Shown one piece after another: positions 37,314 to 47,400 of a stretch of 64,000 bases of DNA. The position numbers and the translations under genes are program-made. How positions within the stretch are numbered: the first letter of the stretch is position 1; every line of letters begins with the position of its first letter. The stretch is from contig NZ_QWEL01000010.1 in assembly GCF_009935865.1 (NCBI RefSeq), positions 48,422-112,421 of the forward strand, in the 5' to 3' direction. The DNA comes from Odoribacter sp. Z80 (lineage in GTDB: Bacteria; Bacteroidota; Bacteroidia; Bacteroidales; Marinifilaceae). Below the pieces are notes generated by a model. That model was not told the DNA's origin. It searched no databases and was given only the letters and a program-made list of their open reading frames with translations.

Positions 37314-37321
37314 CAAAGTTA
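37314..37321 (-). promoter_or_regulatory. -7 element of the gamma-CA - rpe - ftsE unit
   Basis: TAACTTTG on the minus strand, exact TAnnTTTG, just after the sigma-factor stop; about 150 nt leader. Confidence 0.45.
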
Positions 37322-37325
37322 CGTT

Positions 37326-37904
37326 TTAATATCTGCCCAATGGGGTACTATCCAAACGGAGTAAAATCATCCACAATATAAAAGGATTACCTGATAACCG
37401 GTCTTGTAATATCCGGATGGCACGCATCTTATAAGTTCTTACCGTATTTACGGAAATTCCCATTTCTCCGGCAATTTCGGCAGTTGTTTTTCCTTGCAAT
37501 ACCAGCAATATAACTGTCCTGCATTTTTCCGGCAACGCCTTTATCGCCTCATCCAGCAAACGGGTAATTTCTTCCTCCGTCACATAATTATAGAATTCTT
37601 TTTCCTGTTGCTCTTGTGATTGAAGAATCCGATTCCGGTTTTTAAGATTACGTACGACATTTATTGTACGATTTTGTACGGCAGTAAAAAACAAACTATT
37701 CAGAGCTGCAGCTGATTGCACTTCCGTGCGCTTTTCCCAGATACGATGCATTACCTCAATGACAACATCTTCAGCTTCCATCTGTTCAAGGCCGTAGTGC
37801 ATCGCAAAAGATACCAGTGTCTTATAATATTGGCGAAAAATAATTTCGAAGGATTTTTCATCCCCTTTTATAAATCCTCCGAAATCTTTTTCTGTGATTG
37901 TCAT
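37326..37904 (-). CDS. ECF-family RNA polymerase sigma-70 factor
   Basis: 192 residues from ATG 37904 (MTITEKDFGGFIKGDEKSFE). Sigma2 region: FEIIFRQYYKTLVSFAMHYG...AEDVVIEVMHRIWEK. Sigma4 region: LLDEAIKALPEKCRTVILLV, followed by the HTH EIAGEMGISVNTVRTYKMRA. This is the Bacteroidetes ECF group normally paired with a FecR anti-sigma factor. No FecR gene follows it; the only one in the window is at 41880, on the other strand and across four other genes. The in-frame upstream ATG at 37952 is rejected because the promoter at 37923-37930 lies inside that stretch. Confidence 0.9.
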   Translation of the reverse strand: MTITEKDFGGFIKGDEKSFEIIFRQYYKTLVSFAMHYGLEQMEAEDVVIEVMHRIWEKRTEVQSAAALNSLFFTAVQNRTINVVRNLKNRNRILQSQEQQEKEFYNYVTEEEITRLLDEAIKALPEKCRTVILLVLQGKTTAEIAGEMGISVNTVRTYKMRAIRILQDRLSGNPFILWMILLRLDSTPLGRY

Positions 37905-37922
37905 ATTCTTTCGATAACTGCA

Positions 37923-37930
37923 CAAATATA
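37923..37930 (-). promoter_or_regulatory. -7 element of the ECF sigma gene
   Basis: TATATTTG on the minus strand, exact TAnnTTTG, 18 nt before ATG 37904. Confidence 0.6.
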
Positions 37931-37948
37931 GCATTTCAAAATAAAATA

Positions 37949-38851
37949 TCAATCACACAAGGCGGCTGCACCGGTAATAATAGCCAAAGTAGTATCGGTA
38001 AAAATATCTACTGACGCCCTGACATGGTTATTTTCAAAATATTGCCTTATCTGAGGCAGAAAATATTGAGCGGCCTGTACCATCCCTCCGCCAATAACCA
38101 GACTATCGGCTTCAAAACGCTGCATAAAGGGCAGCATAATTTCTCCGAATGCTGTGGAAAATTCACGGAAAACCTGTTCTGCTTCCCGGCAAAACTTCCC
38201 TTGTTCATACAGGCCTACCATATCTTTTAATCCTGATATTTTTACTCCGGTCAATTCTCTAAAACGTTTCTCAAACCAGCGGGTAGATACATAATCCTCC
38301 GCGATCACTCCCCTGAAAGGCCAATTCCACAATTCCCCGCCAACGGGGACTCCCGGCCCAAAGGTTGCATAACACCCGTCAACAATAAAACAAGCTCCGA
38401 ACCCCGTCCCCAAAGTCACTCCTATCAGATGATGATGTTTCTTTCCATGACAACGCCATATCCCCATTCCAAAGGCCGCAGCGTCATTCGTAAATAAAAT
38501 ACACTCCGGCTTTATCCCTGTCACCCGGGATAGTTCTTCCCGGATATTTAACCCTTTCAAAGCAGCGAATTTATGCTCCGCCATCGCAATACCGTTCACA
38601 AAATCAAAAGGAGAAGGTACGGCTACCCCCATACCGGTAATTTCAATATCCGGCATCTTTTGAATACAGGTGTTCAAAGCTTTCTCCCATGCCGATAAGA
38701 TCACACCGGCAGCCTCATTTTCAGGTACTTTTACCTCTACATAACTTTCTTTCAGGGGTTGACATTCCTTTAAATTCACAATCTGACAAGCGATATGCGA
38801 ACCGCCGATATCTACTCCTAAAACATAACTATTTTCCATATTAATCTCCAT
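37949..38851 (-). CDS. ROK-family sugar kinase lacking the zinc motif
   Basis: 300 residues (296 if ATG 38839 is used). The actin-like ATPase fold shows the phosphate-1 loop GVDIGGSH, the catalytic Asp in FTNDAAAFGMG, and GVTLGTGFGA. After VGGELWNW, where many ROK proteins have ExGH and then the CxCGxxGCxE zinc site, there is no cysteine cluster, so it belongs to the zinc-free subset. No N-terminal DNA-binding domain, hence a kinase rather than a repressor. The first ATG overlaps the end of the helicase gene by 11 nt, implying translational coupling. The sugar is unknown; glucose or mannose would be usual. Confidence 0.82.
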   Translation of the reverse strand: MEINMENSYVLGVDIGGSHIACQIVNLKECQPLKESYVEVKVPENEAAGVILSAWEKALNTCIQKMPDIEITGMGVAVPSPFDFVNGIAMAEHKFAALKGLNIREELSRVTGIKPECILFTNDAAAFGMGIWRCHGKKHHHLIGVTLGTGFGACFIVDGCYATFGPGVPVGGELWNWPFRGVIAEDYVSTRWFEKRFRELTGVKISGLKDMVGLYEQGKFCREAEQVFREFSTAFGEIMLPFMQRFEADSLVIGGGMVQAAQYFLPQIRQYFENNHVRASVDIFTDTTLAIITGAAALCD

Positions 38852-40961
38852 TTATTTTTAATCGATACTCATCTACAATTTCCAACAACCGGATTCCATA
38901 ACGTTCTACGACCTTTTTGCCAATTCCGGGTATTGCCAGAAGTTCCTTGCTTCTGGTTGGCATAGTATTGGCAACACCCAGCAAAGCTTTTTGCTGCAAT
39001 ACGGTATAAGCAGGCAATTTCAATCGGAGTGCCTCTTCCTTACGCCACATACGTAATATTTCATATAACCGGGGATGTAATATATCCCCGCCGGCTTCCA
39101 CTTTATTGCTTTCCTTTTTCGTCCTCCGTTTCGGTTTTTCCAACAGAGCTCTGGCGCGAAGACTTAAATATGCTTTTACCCCAAAGCCTTCCCGACAACC
39201 TTCTAATACAGTCATTTTCACCTCTATCTCCTGCTGTAAACGCATTAAAGCCTCCTCCAGTGTTTTACGGGTTTCCTTATTATCTGTCTCAGGATGAGTA
39301 GACTCCAACAACTCTACCAGAAGTATCCGGGTCTTTTCCCGGAAATACTCCACTCCCTTTATCACTCTTTCCCGGATCCATTCATCCTCCTCATACTTCT
39401 TGTTTTTTCTTACCCCTTCTTCCAACTGCATTTGAAACCGTTCCCCGACTTCCAATAATTCTTTGTAGCAACGTTCCCTATGCATTTTATACCGTTCGGC
39501 CAATTCAGGATATAATTTCCACAAATGTTCACAAACTAACCGGGTGGCATACTGTAACTTCCTTACAATCAGGGAATAATCGAATAATTCTTTCAGCAAT
39601 AACAGATAATATTCCTGTTGTGCCTCCTGCAACTGTCTGGTTTCGGGAACATTCCGTTGCACATATTCTGTATATTCCTTCACAGTAGGGTCATTTACCA
39701 AAGCCTCCAATCTCAAAGGAGACCCCAGTACAAGTCCTTCGAGCGTTTTGCAACGGCTTAAAGCCACGTAAACTTGTCCGTGCGTAAATGCAAAAGCTGC
39801 GTCCACAACTGCTTTTTCAAAAGTAAGTCCCTGGCTTTTATGGATGGTTATGGCCCAGGCTGTCTTCAACGGATATTGTTTAAAAGAACCAGTGACCGTT
39901 TCAATGATCTCTCCGGTTTCCGGATTTATGCTGTACCTGGTGTTATTCCACTCTTCCCGTTCTACAGATATAGCCTCTTTCCCGTCTGCACAACGTACTA
40001 AAATATGTTCAGGACTAAGTGCGGTTATTCTGCCAATTTTTCCATTATAATATCTTTTCTCTGATGAAGAATCATTTTTTACAAACATCACCTGGGCACC
40101 TTTTTTCAATACCAGGGAAGCATCAGTCGGAAAAGCATATTCCGGAAAATCATCCTTTACCTCTGCTTTATAAGTATATTCCCGCTCTTCAATCTGCTTC
40201 AGTCTTTTCTGATTGAGTTGCTGAGCCTGATGGTTGTGTGTAGTCAGAACAATATAGCCTTCACTGTCATCCGGATTAAATCCGGGAATATATCGTTGAT
40301 TCAACAGTCTTAATGTATCGGCATCCGCCCGATTTTCCCGGATTTGATTTAATAAACGAAGAAAAAAAACATCAGCTTGCCGGTAAACCCGGGTCAATTC
40401 CACACAAAAATAAGGCAATTGCTGCAAAGCAAGGCTATTAAAGAAAAAAGGAGAAGAATAAACTCCCTTCAACAATTCCCATTCCTCTTCTCTGACCACC
40501 GGCGCCAACTGTTGCAAATCCCCGATCAGTAACAATTGTACTCCGCCAAAAGGTTTGTCTCTGTCCCGATAACGGCATAACACATCATGGATGGCATCCA
40601 ACAAATCAGCCCTGACCATACTGATTTCATCGATGACCAATAAATCCATACTACGGATAATATCGATCTTTTCCCGGTTGAATTTATTCGTAAAACGTTT
40701 CTCTCCGGTAGAATTCCCTGCGTGGTTTCCCGGCAGATAAGGCCCGAAAGGTAACTGAAAGAAAGAATGGATGGTTACTCCACCCGCATTGATGGCAGCG
40801 ATGCCCGTCGGAGCCAGTACAACCATTCTTTTGGGCGAGCGTGCTCTTAACTCCCGCAAAAAAGTAGTTTTTCCGGTACCTGCCTTTCCGGTCAGAAAAA
40901 CACTTGTTCCGGTAAATTCCACAAAATTAAAAGCCAGTTCTAACTGAGGATTTATATCCAT
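38841..40961 (-). CDS. PIF1-like helicase with C-terminal HRDC domain
   Basis: 706 residues. P-loop GKAGTGKTT (about 25-33), Walker B LLVIDEISMV, then RecD2/PIF1-type motifs: GDLQQLAPV (III), ELTRVYRQ (IV), AWAITIHKSQGLTFEKAVVD (V) and VYVALSRCKTLEGLVL (VI). A coiled region about 440-600 leads to an HRDC domain (about 625-700, with MPTRSKELLAIPGIGKKVVE). The combination suggests work on stalled forks or G-quadruplexes. It has its own promoter; the ROK gene is coupled behind it. Confidence 0.88.
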   Translation of the reverse strand: MDINPQLELAFNFVEFTGTSVFLTGKAGTGKTTFLRELRARSPKRMVVLAPTGIAAINAGGVTIHSFFQLPFGPYLPGNHAGNSTGEKRFTNKFNREKIDIIRSMDLLVIDEISMVRADLLDAIHDVLCRYRDRDKPFGGVQLLLIGDLQQLAPVVREEEWELLKGVYSSPFFFNSLALQQLPYFCVELTRVYRQADVFFLRLLNQIRENRADADTLRLLNQRYIPGFNPDDSEGYIVLTTHNHQAQQLNQKRLKQIEEREYTYKAEVKDDFPEYAFPTDASLVLKKGAQVMFVKNDSSSEKRYYNGKIGRITALSPEHILVRCADGKEAISVEREEWNNTRYSINPETGEIIETVTGSFKQYPLKTAWAITIHKSQGLTFEKAVVDAAFAFTHGQVYVALSRCKTLEGLVLGSPLRLEALVNDPTVKEYTEYVQRNVPETRQLQEAQQEYYLLLLKELFDYSLIVRKLQYATRLVCEHLWKLYPELAERYKMHRERCYKELLEVGERFQMQLEEGVRKNKKYEEDEWIRERVIKGVEYFREKTRILLVELLESTHPETDNKETRKTLEEALMRLQQEIEVKMTVLEGCREGFGVKAYLSLRARALLEKPKRRTKKESNKVEAGGDILHPRLYEILRMWRKEEALRLKLPAYTVLQQKALLGVANTMPTRSKELLAIPGIGKKVVERYGIRLLEIVDEYRLKINGD

Positions 40962-40983
40962 AACGCCCGAAAAGTTTATTTTA

Positions 40984-40991
40984 CAAATATA
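40984..40991 (-). promoter_or_regulatory. -7 element of the helicase - ROK unit
   Basis: TATATTTG on the minus strand, exact TAnnTTTG, 22 nt before ATG 40961. Confidence 0.6.
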
Positions 40992-41036
40992 CGGAAAAGA
41001 TGTTTAACTTTCTTGGAGCAAGAGCCGGAATAGAAT

Positions 41037-41061
41037 AAAAAATGCCGGATTTAATCCGGCA
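41037..41061 (-). terminator. Terminator of tRNA-Gly
   Basis: On the minus strand TGCCGGAT, loop TAA, ATCCGGCA, then TTTTTT; it begins 2 nt after the encoded CCA. Confidence 0.9.
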
Positions 41062-41063
41062 CG

Positions 41064-41139
<76 letters not shown>

Positions 41140-41170
41140 ATAAAATCAATCAACTCTTATTTTGACGATG

Positions 41171-41178
41171 CGAAGATA
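41171..41178 (-). promoter_or_regulatory. Probable -7 element of tRNA-Gly
   Basis: TATCTTCG on the minus strand, one mismatch to TAnnTTTG, 32 nt upstream of the mature tRNA. Confidence 0.4.
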
Positions 41179-41224
41179 ATATCTTTTATAATTTTATCCA
41201 AATAATTCTGTAAAAAAAGAAATT

Positions 41225-41257
41225 AAAAATCGGCCGGTTCTTTCTGCGAACCGGCCG
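41225..41257 (-). terminator. Terminator of the hsp20 gene
   Basis: CGGCCGGTTC, 7-nt loop, GAACCGGCCG, followed on the minus strand by ATTTTT. Confidence 0.92.
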
Positions 41258-41276
41258 ACCACTAAAATCAAACTAC

Positions 41277-41708
41277 CTACTTCACCTCAATTCTTCTACT
41301 CACGTTATCTTTCTGCTCCTTCTTTGGCAAAGAAATCTCAAGTATTCCGTCATTATAGGTTGCCTGAGCATTTGCCACATCATATCTCTCCTCCGGTAGT
41401 TCGAAACTCCGGTTAAAAGAATAAGAGCAGAATTCCCTCCTCAGATATTTATCTTTATCTTTCTCTTCCTTCTCTTCATTCTTTTCTCCGGAAACCGTCA
41501 AAATACCATCTTTATAATCCAGATGAATATCTGCTTTTTTCATACCCGGGACCCGCAATTCCAATGCCAGTTGATTTTCATCCTCCTTTACATTCAATGC
41601 AGGAACACTTCTTCTGTCTTCAAAAACAGAGAGCCCCGTATTTAATAATTCATCCAGGATATTCGGATAAGAAGACCTGGATTCTCCGCTTTTTCTGATT
41701 AAATTCAT
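41277..41708 (-). CDS. Hsp20/alpha-crystallin small heat-shock protein
   Basis: 143 residues. The alpha-crystallin domain spans about 38-130 (NQLALELRVPGMKKADIHLDYKD... at its start, DGILEISLPK near the end, the latter matching the A.xxxGxLxIxxPK signature). The C-terminal tail has the IEV motif (RRIEVK) used for oligomer assembly. It is an ATP-independent holdase in the cytoplasm. Preceded by an AGGAGG Shine-Dalgarno 6 nt before the ATG, rare in this window, and followed by its own terminator. Confidence 0.93.
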   Translation of the reverse strand: MNLIRKSGESRSSYPNILDELLNTGLSVFEDRRSVPALNVKEDENQLALELRVPGMKKADIHLDYKDGILTVSGEKNEEKEEKDKDKYLRREFCSYSFNRSFELPEERYDVANAQATYNDGILEISLPKKEQKDNVSRRIEVK

Positions 41709-41714
41709 AACACT

Positions 41715-41720
41715 CCTCCT
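41715..41720 (-). promoter_or_regulatory. Strong Shine-Dalgarno of hsp20
   Basis: AGGAGG on the minus strand, 6 nt before ATG 41708. Confidence 0.65.
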
Positions 41721-41879
41721 TGTTAATCAAGTTTATTTCTTGCTTAAATACAGTCTTTTCTACGTTGCTTTTTTACTGACAGTTTCATAGGATTCATTAA
41801 ATAATGAAAATTGTCTCCTAAAAAAATCATTTTTCTTGTCATCAAATGTAAAAATTGCGGGTTTATATATAAAAATAAC

Positions 41880-43046
41880 ATGGATATGCGACCCGATTAT
41901 CGAATACTTTTTTCATTGATTTTAAAAGAAAGATTGGAAATTCTGAAACCGTCTGAAGTTGAGGAACTGAAGAAATGGGTGGCGGAATGTTCCCATCATC
42001 GGGAGTTGTATGAGCGGTTGAGTCGGAAGGATTGGGCATCGGCTTTAGCCCGTTATGATGAAATAGATGTGGAGAAGGGGTTGATGAAATACCATAGGCG
42101 TTATGTACGGCGGAAAGTGGGGTATTTATGGATTGCCGCTGCTGTGGCGGTGTTATTCATCGGACTGACTGTTTTGTTTTTACCGGTCCGGAAAGATTAT
42201 CCGGAGGTGGTTCGTGCGATTACTCCGGGAATGTCAAGGGCCGAATTGGTATTGAGTGACGGAAGTGTGTGGAATTTGGAGACGGCCGTGAAGGAAAAAC
42301 GGGTAATGGCCGGTCATGCGGAGGCTTATAATTCCGGAACCCGGCTGAGCTATAAACAACTTTCTGATGTTTCTGTTTGTCCTGCGGGGAAGGCGGTTTA
42401 TAACGAACTACGGGTGCCCACGGGTGGTGAGTATCAACTAACGCTGAGTGACGGAACAAAGGTATGGCTGAACTCACAGAGCCGATTAAGGTATCCGGTT
42501 GTTTTTACAGACAGTATCCGGTCTGTAGAGTTGACGGGTGAGGCTTATTTCGAGGTGGCACATGATAAACATTGTCCTTTTCATGTTCAGTTGCGCGACC
42601 ATATTCGGGTGGAAGTATTGGGTACTTCTTTCAATGTCCGGAATTATCCGGATGAAGAAATAGCGGAAACGGTTTTGGAAGAAGGTTGTGTCCGGATAAT
42701 TAAGGATATGAGGATGGCACAGTTGACTCCGGGAATGAAAGCTGTGTATGGGAAAAGAGCCGGAGATTTGAGTACGGAGAAGGTAAATACGGAATTATAT
42801 ACTTCGTGGCGGAACGGGCAGTTTGTGTTTCAGAACGAAAGGTTGGAAACAATTCTGCACAAATTATCCCGTTGGTATGAAATCCATGTTTTTTTTCAGC
42901 ATGAAAGTGCTAAGGATTTGATTTTCAGTGGTAACATCAGAAAGTATGATACCATAGAGAAATTGTTGGAGGCTATTGGAACGGCCGGGGGTGTCCGTTT
43001 CGGTGTCAAAGGAAATACAATTACGGTTTTTGCTGAGGATAAGTAA
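41880..43046 (+). CDS. FecR-family anti-sigma factor
   Basis: 388 residues from ATG 41880 (MDMRPDYR); ATG 41886 also possible. A cytoplasmic N-terminal part (about 1-80) would bind a sigma factor, followed by one membrane span (WIAAAVAVLFIGLTVLFL). The periplasmic FecR domain has the typical VPTGGEYQLTLSDGTKVWLN and SVELTGEAYFEV. The C-terminal DUF4974/STN-binding part contains RLETILHKLSRWYEI. It should receive a signal from the STN domain of the SusC protein two genes downstream. No sigma gene is adjacent, which is unusual for this arrangement. Confidence 0.92.
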   Translation: MDMRPDYRILFSLILKERLEILKPSEVEELKKWVAECSHHRELYERLSRKDWASALARYDEIDVEKGLMKYHRRYVRRKVGYLWIAAAVAVLFIGLTVLFLPVRKDYPEVVRAITPGMSRAELVLSDGSVWNLETAVKEKRVMAGHAEAYNSGTRLSYKQLSDVSVCPAGKAVYNELRVPTGGEYQLTLSDGTKVWLNSQSRLRYPVVFTDSIRSVELTGEAYFEVAHDKHCPFHVQLRDHIRVEVLGTSFNVRNYPDEEIAETVLEEGCVRIIKDMRMAQLTPGMKAVYGKRAGDLSTEKVNTELYTSWRNGQFVFQNERLETILHKLSRWYEIHVFFQHESAKDLIFSGNIRKYDTIEKLLEAIGTAGGVRFGVKGNTITVFAEDK

Positions 43047-43072
43047 TTGACTAACCAATATATAGTTATAGT

Positions 43073-44464
43073 ATGAATAAAATGTTTTGTTTCGTGGGGA
43101 TAATGTTTCTGGCATTATCATGTTTTTGGGGCTGTTCAGATAGCGACGACGATGCTTTGAGTCCTGAGCGCGTGATTCGGTTGTATGGCCGGTCCTACAA
43201 TTTGCAGAGTGGTGTGATCTGGCAGAGTAATCCGAACATGGTTGTTTCGAGTGAGCCCTATGTGTATGAAGATGTTTATGTGAATGATGAGGGTGAACAG
43301 GTTACCGATCGGGTTGAAGGGGTTTGTCCGGGAGATGACCAAACGGAAACCGGTAATTTTATGCTTTCGCTTTATGAAGAGGGACTTACTTATAATGAGA
43401 AATTGGAGAAAGCTCAGGGAAAAGGTGCTTGTGTTTCTTTCCACCTGGCTTCGGCTGAAACAGGTCGGTTGGTTCCGGGGAAATATGTATTTGGAACGGA
43501 GAAATTACCCGGAACTTTTAGCGGATATTGTTCATCGGATTATAACACTTCCGAAAGGGATAATGTTGTAGCCGGCTTGGCTGAGGGGGAAGTGAATATC
43601 GGGCAGAACGGAGAGGAATGGTATGTAAAGTTTGAGTGTAAGACCACTTTCGGGGGGGAGATTTTTGGCGAGTATAGGGGAAAACTTGACGAATGTCGTG
43701 TTTCTCAGGTAAGTTCCATCGAATATAAGGATATTGTGCTGGCCGGATTAATGGAGAAAGTGGAAGTTACTCCCTGGTATAATGAGGCTTTGGCGCGGAT
43801 GATATTGGATGGGGCTTTTGAAGATTTTGGAGGGGTGGATGGTTTTATGGAGATTTTGGGAATGACATCTTTTGATGAATTGGCTGAATATATCGGATTA
43901 GAAGTAAGTGACGGTCGCTATTTTGATGTTGGAAACAAGGAGTATGATTATGATATCGAGTATAACGGAACTTCTTTATTTTCTTTGACTACCGGTTTAA
44001 GCCAGAGGGTAAAGGATGCCAGCAAAAAAGCAGATGCAATTGATGTGGCTTTGTCATGGGATAAAACGGAAGAATCTTTTTATTTTGAGTCTCCTATACG
44101 GGTTCGCCGTTGGGTAGGACATAGGGATAAATATAATTTTCCTTGTCATACGATATACATGAAAGCACCGGCGGATTTTTCCGATGCGGATTTTGAAAAT
44201 TTAAATGCTGAGACCTTTTCTTTTGCCATTACGGAGGAAGTTGTGAAAATTCCGACGCAGGATTTTAAACCGTGTTATGTTTTTTTCCAAACCGGAAAAG
44301 GTGTGTCGGGTGTGATAAAAGTTATCTCTTGGGTAGCGGAAGGAGTTGCCATTCGTACGGATGAGGATATGGGAGGGATGATGGGATATCGTATACCCCA
44401 GAATCCGACCTTGGAATTGGAAATCAAGTGTCCGGCAGTGGTAGCTAATCCGCAAATCCGTTAA
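43073..44464 (+). CDS. Unknown lipoprotein between FecR and SusC
   Basis: 463 residues with a signal sequence and lipobox-like CFWGC (C21), followed by SDSDDDAL, an acidic stretch typical of surface-exposed Bacteroidetes lipoproteins. The first domain (about 30-210) resembles DUF-type beta sandwiches (GNFMLSLYEEGLTYNE, later FGGEIFGEYRGKL). The remainder has no family I recognise. It is 26 nt after fecR and 33 nt before susC, so part of the operon. Likely a surface accessory to the SusCD transporter; function unknown. Confidence 0.65.
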   Translation: MNKMFCFVGIMFLALSCFWGCSDSDDDALSPERVIRLYGRSYNLQSGVIWQSNPNMVVSSEPYVYEDVYVNDEGEQVTDRVEGVCPGDDQTETGNFMLSLYEEGLTYNEKLEKAQGKGACVSFHLASAETGRLVPGKYVFGTEKLPGTFSGYCSSDYNTSERDNVVAGLAEGEVNIGQNGEEWYVKFECKTTFGGEIFGEYRGKLDECRVSQVSSIEYKDIVLAGLMEKVEVTPWYNEALARMILDGAFEDFGGVDGFMEILGMTSFDELAEYIGLEVSDGRYFDVGNKEYDYDIEYNGTSLFSLTTGLSQRVKDASKKADAIDVALSWDKTEESFYFESPIRVRRWVGHRDKYNFPCHTIYMKAPADFSDADFENLNAETFSFAITEEVVKIPTQDFKPCYVFFQTGKGVSGVIKVISWVAEGVAIRTDEDMGGMMGYRIPQNPTLELEIKCPAVVANPQIR

Positions 44465-44497
44465 TTTTTGCATATAAATGATAAAGAGATATAACCG

Positions 44498-47400
44498 ATG
44501 AAGAACAGATTTTATTATAGAACGTATTGGAGCAGATGGTTATGTACGGTGGTGTGTACTATCTTGCTTGGGAGTAGTTTTGCACATGCTTCTGCCGGCC
44601 AGCAACTGGCCAGAGTAAATCTGAGTAAGCAAAATGCGGAAATCAGAGAAATTTTAAAGGAAATCAAGGCTCAGACAGAGTTTGATTTTGTATATAATGC
44701 CCGTGAGATTAATGACAGGGCCAGGGTTTCAGTCGATGTACAGGATGCTGATATCGAGAAAGTTCTGAGGATTTGTCTGGAGAACCTGAATGTGGATTTT
44801 ATTATTCAGGATAAAATTATTGTTCTGCAACAGAGAAAATCACAGCCGCAAGAGCAGCCTCAGGTGTGGGTACTGAAAGGAAAGGTGCAGGATGAAAGCG
44901 GGTTGCCTTTGCCTGGCGTATCGGTATTACTGAAAGGGACAGTGGTTGGTGTTGCTACGGATGCTGAAGGCCGTTTTACGATAAGTTTTCCGGTAGGGGA
45001 AAAATTGCCGGAGTTACTTTTCTCTTTTATCGGGATGCAGACGGAAAGTTTTTCGGTGAAAGATCCGGCCAAAGAAATTAAGGTGGTGATGCATGAGAAT
45101 TCGGAAAGCCTGAATGAAGTGATCGTTACCGGTATGGAAACGGTGAAGAAAGAGCACATGACCGGTAGTGCTACCGTTATTACAGCTAAAGATTTGAAGA
45201 TGCAAGGTATTACTTCTCTGGACCGTATACTGGAAGGTATGGTAGCCGGTTTGAACAGTACGACGATTTCCGGGGCTCCGGGATCCCGTTCCAAGATTAC
45301 CATTCGTGGGGAGAATAATCTGAGCGGGAATACCGAACCTTTGTGGATTGTTGACGGATTGCCGATGATGTCGGGAGTACCTCAGAGTAATTCGGGAGAT
45401 TATGCCGGTACAATTATGCAGGATGGTGTAGGTAATATTATGCCGGAAGACATAGAGTCGATCAGTATTTTGAAGGATGCTTCGGCTGCGGCGATTTATG
45501 GGGCCCGTGCTGCTAACGGTGTGATTGTTATTACGACGAAGAAAGGATTCCGTTCAAAAACCCAGGTGAATTACAGTGGTACTTATGAATGTGGTATTGC
45601 TCCCCGCAACCGGTTGGATTTTATGAACTCGGCAGAGAAGTTGAGTTATGAACGTTCGATTGTCGACCATTTTGGTCTCAATTATGCTTATCTGACAGGC
45701 CGTGGAGGATATATGTATAAGCGGAGCGTGAACGGTTACCTGACTCCGGCAAATTATGAACGGGAAGTACAGCGTTTGGCCAATATAAATACTGACTGGT
45801 TTGATGTTTTGTTCCGGACGGCACAGTCGCATTCCCATAATATCAGCCTCAGGGGAGGTACGGGCGAATTGACTTATTATACCTCGGTAAATTATCAGGA
45901 AAAGAACGGTATTCTGATTTCTAATAAGTATCAGAGTGCGGGAGTATTGATGAAATTGGATTACCGTCCGGTACAGAATTTGATTGTGGCTTTGAATGTT
46001 GCAGCCAATTCCCGGAAAAACAGAGACAATGCTTCGGCAATTGACCCATTCACGTATGCAATATTTGCGAATCCTTATGAACGACCTTATGATGAGAATG
46101 GGAATTATGCAGCTGACTTGAGTTATTTGAGCAATAACTATACTTCCGAAAGGGCTTCCGGTTATGTATATGACCAGTTTAATATTTTGAAAGAAATGCG
46201 TGATACCCGTTTGAAGCAGGACGGTTCGGATGTAGAGCTGACTTTTAATGTCCGTTATGAAGTGATTCCGGGACTTTCCCTGGAGTCGATTGTCCGTAAA
46301 GGAATCAGTTACAATACTGAAACCCGGGAGGTGAATGCAGGGACGTATACTTCCTGGAAGAATGAGAAGTTCGGGCGGGATGCTTTTAAGGACTATAATA
46401 TCATGCCTGCTGGATATGATAACGGAGAGTTATCGGAGAATTCCGGGAAAAACTATAACTGGTCTATCCGGAATCAGATTGATTATTCGTTTACTGTAAA
46501 GCAGGACCATCTTTTCAGTGTGCTGTTGGCGAATGAGGTTATGTCGAAGAAATTCACTAATTTCGGTTATACTTCTCCCATTTATTATGGTGATTACCGG
46601 ATTACAGGCGTACCGACTTTTGATAAGAATGTGGCTTACGAGGATTTGCTGACTTCTGTTGGGAGTATGTTCCAGACTTCTGACGGGCAGGACCGCAGTG
46701 TGTCATTTTTAGGTTCGTTGCGTTACGGGTATAAAGACCGTTATGTTTTGAACTTCAATTACCGGGCAGACGGTGCGGATGTGATTGGGAATACCAATCG
46801 TTTTACTCCGTTGTGGTCAGTTGGAGCACGATATAACCTGCATAATGAAGAGTTTTTCAAAAATCCGATAGTAACGGAATTATCGGTTCGGGGGTCTTAT
46901 GGTTATACCGGTAATATCGACCGTTCGGCTTATCCGTTTTCTACCATTTCTTTTGGCAGCAATATGTATATGGGTAACCGTTATGCGACGGATTTTACTT
47001 ACCCCAATCCGACTGTAGGCTGGGAGAGAAAAAAGGACCGGAATATCGGTCTGGACCTGACGTTGTTGGATAACCGTATTAATTTTACGTTTGATTATTA
47101 TTCCAATCGGACGGAAGATGTGTTGGAAAATCTGGAGGTACCTTCTTCCACGGGACGGACTTCAGTGAGAGCCAATGGCGGTGTTGTCGAGAATAGCGGT
47201 CTGGAGTTTTATCTGAATGTGAGATGGGTGAAGGCCGGGGATTTTACTTTCAGTACTTCATTTAATATTGCCCGCAATAAAAATGTAATCAAGAAATCGC
47301 ATTATGATTATGCTTCTTATCGGGAGGTGTTGGAAAAGGGAGCTGTGGTACAAGGGGGTATTATCAACATTGTAGGGAACGAAACCGGAGGTATATATGG

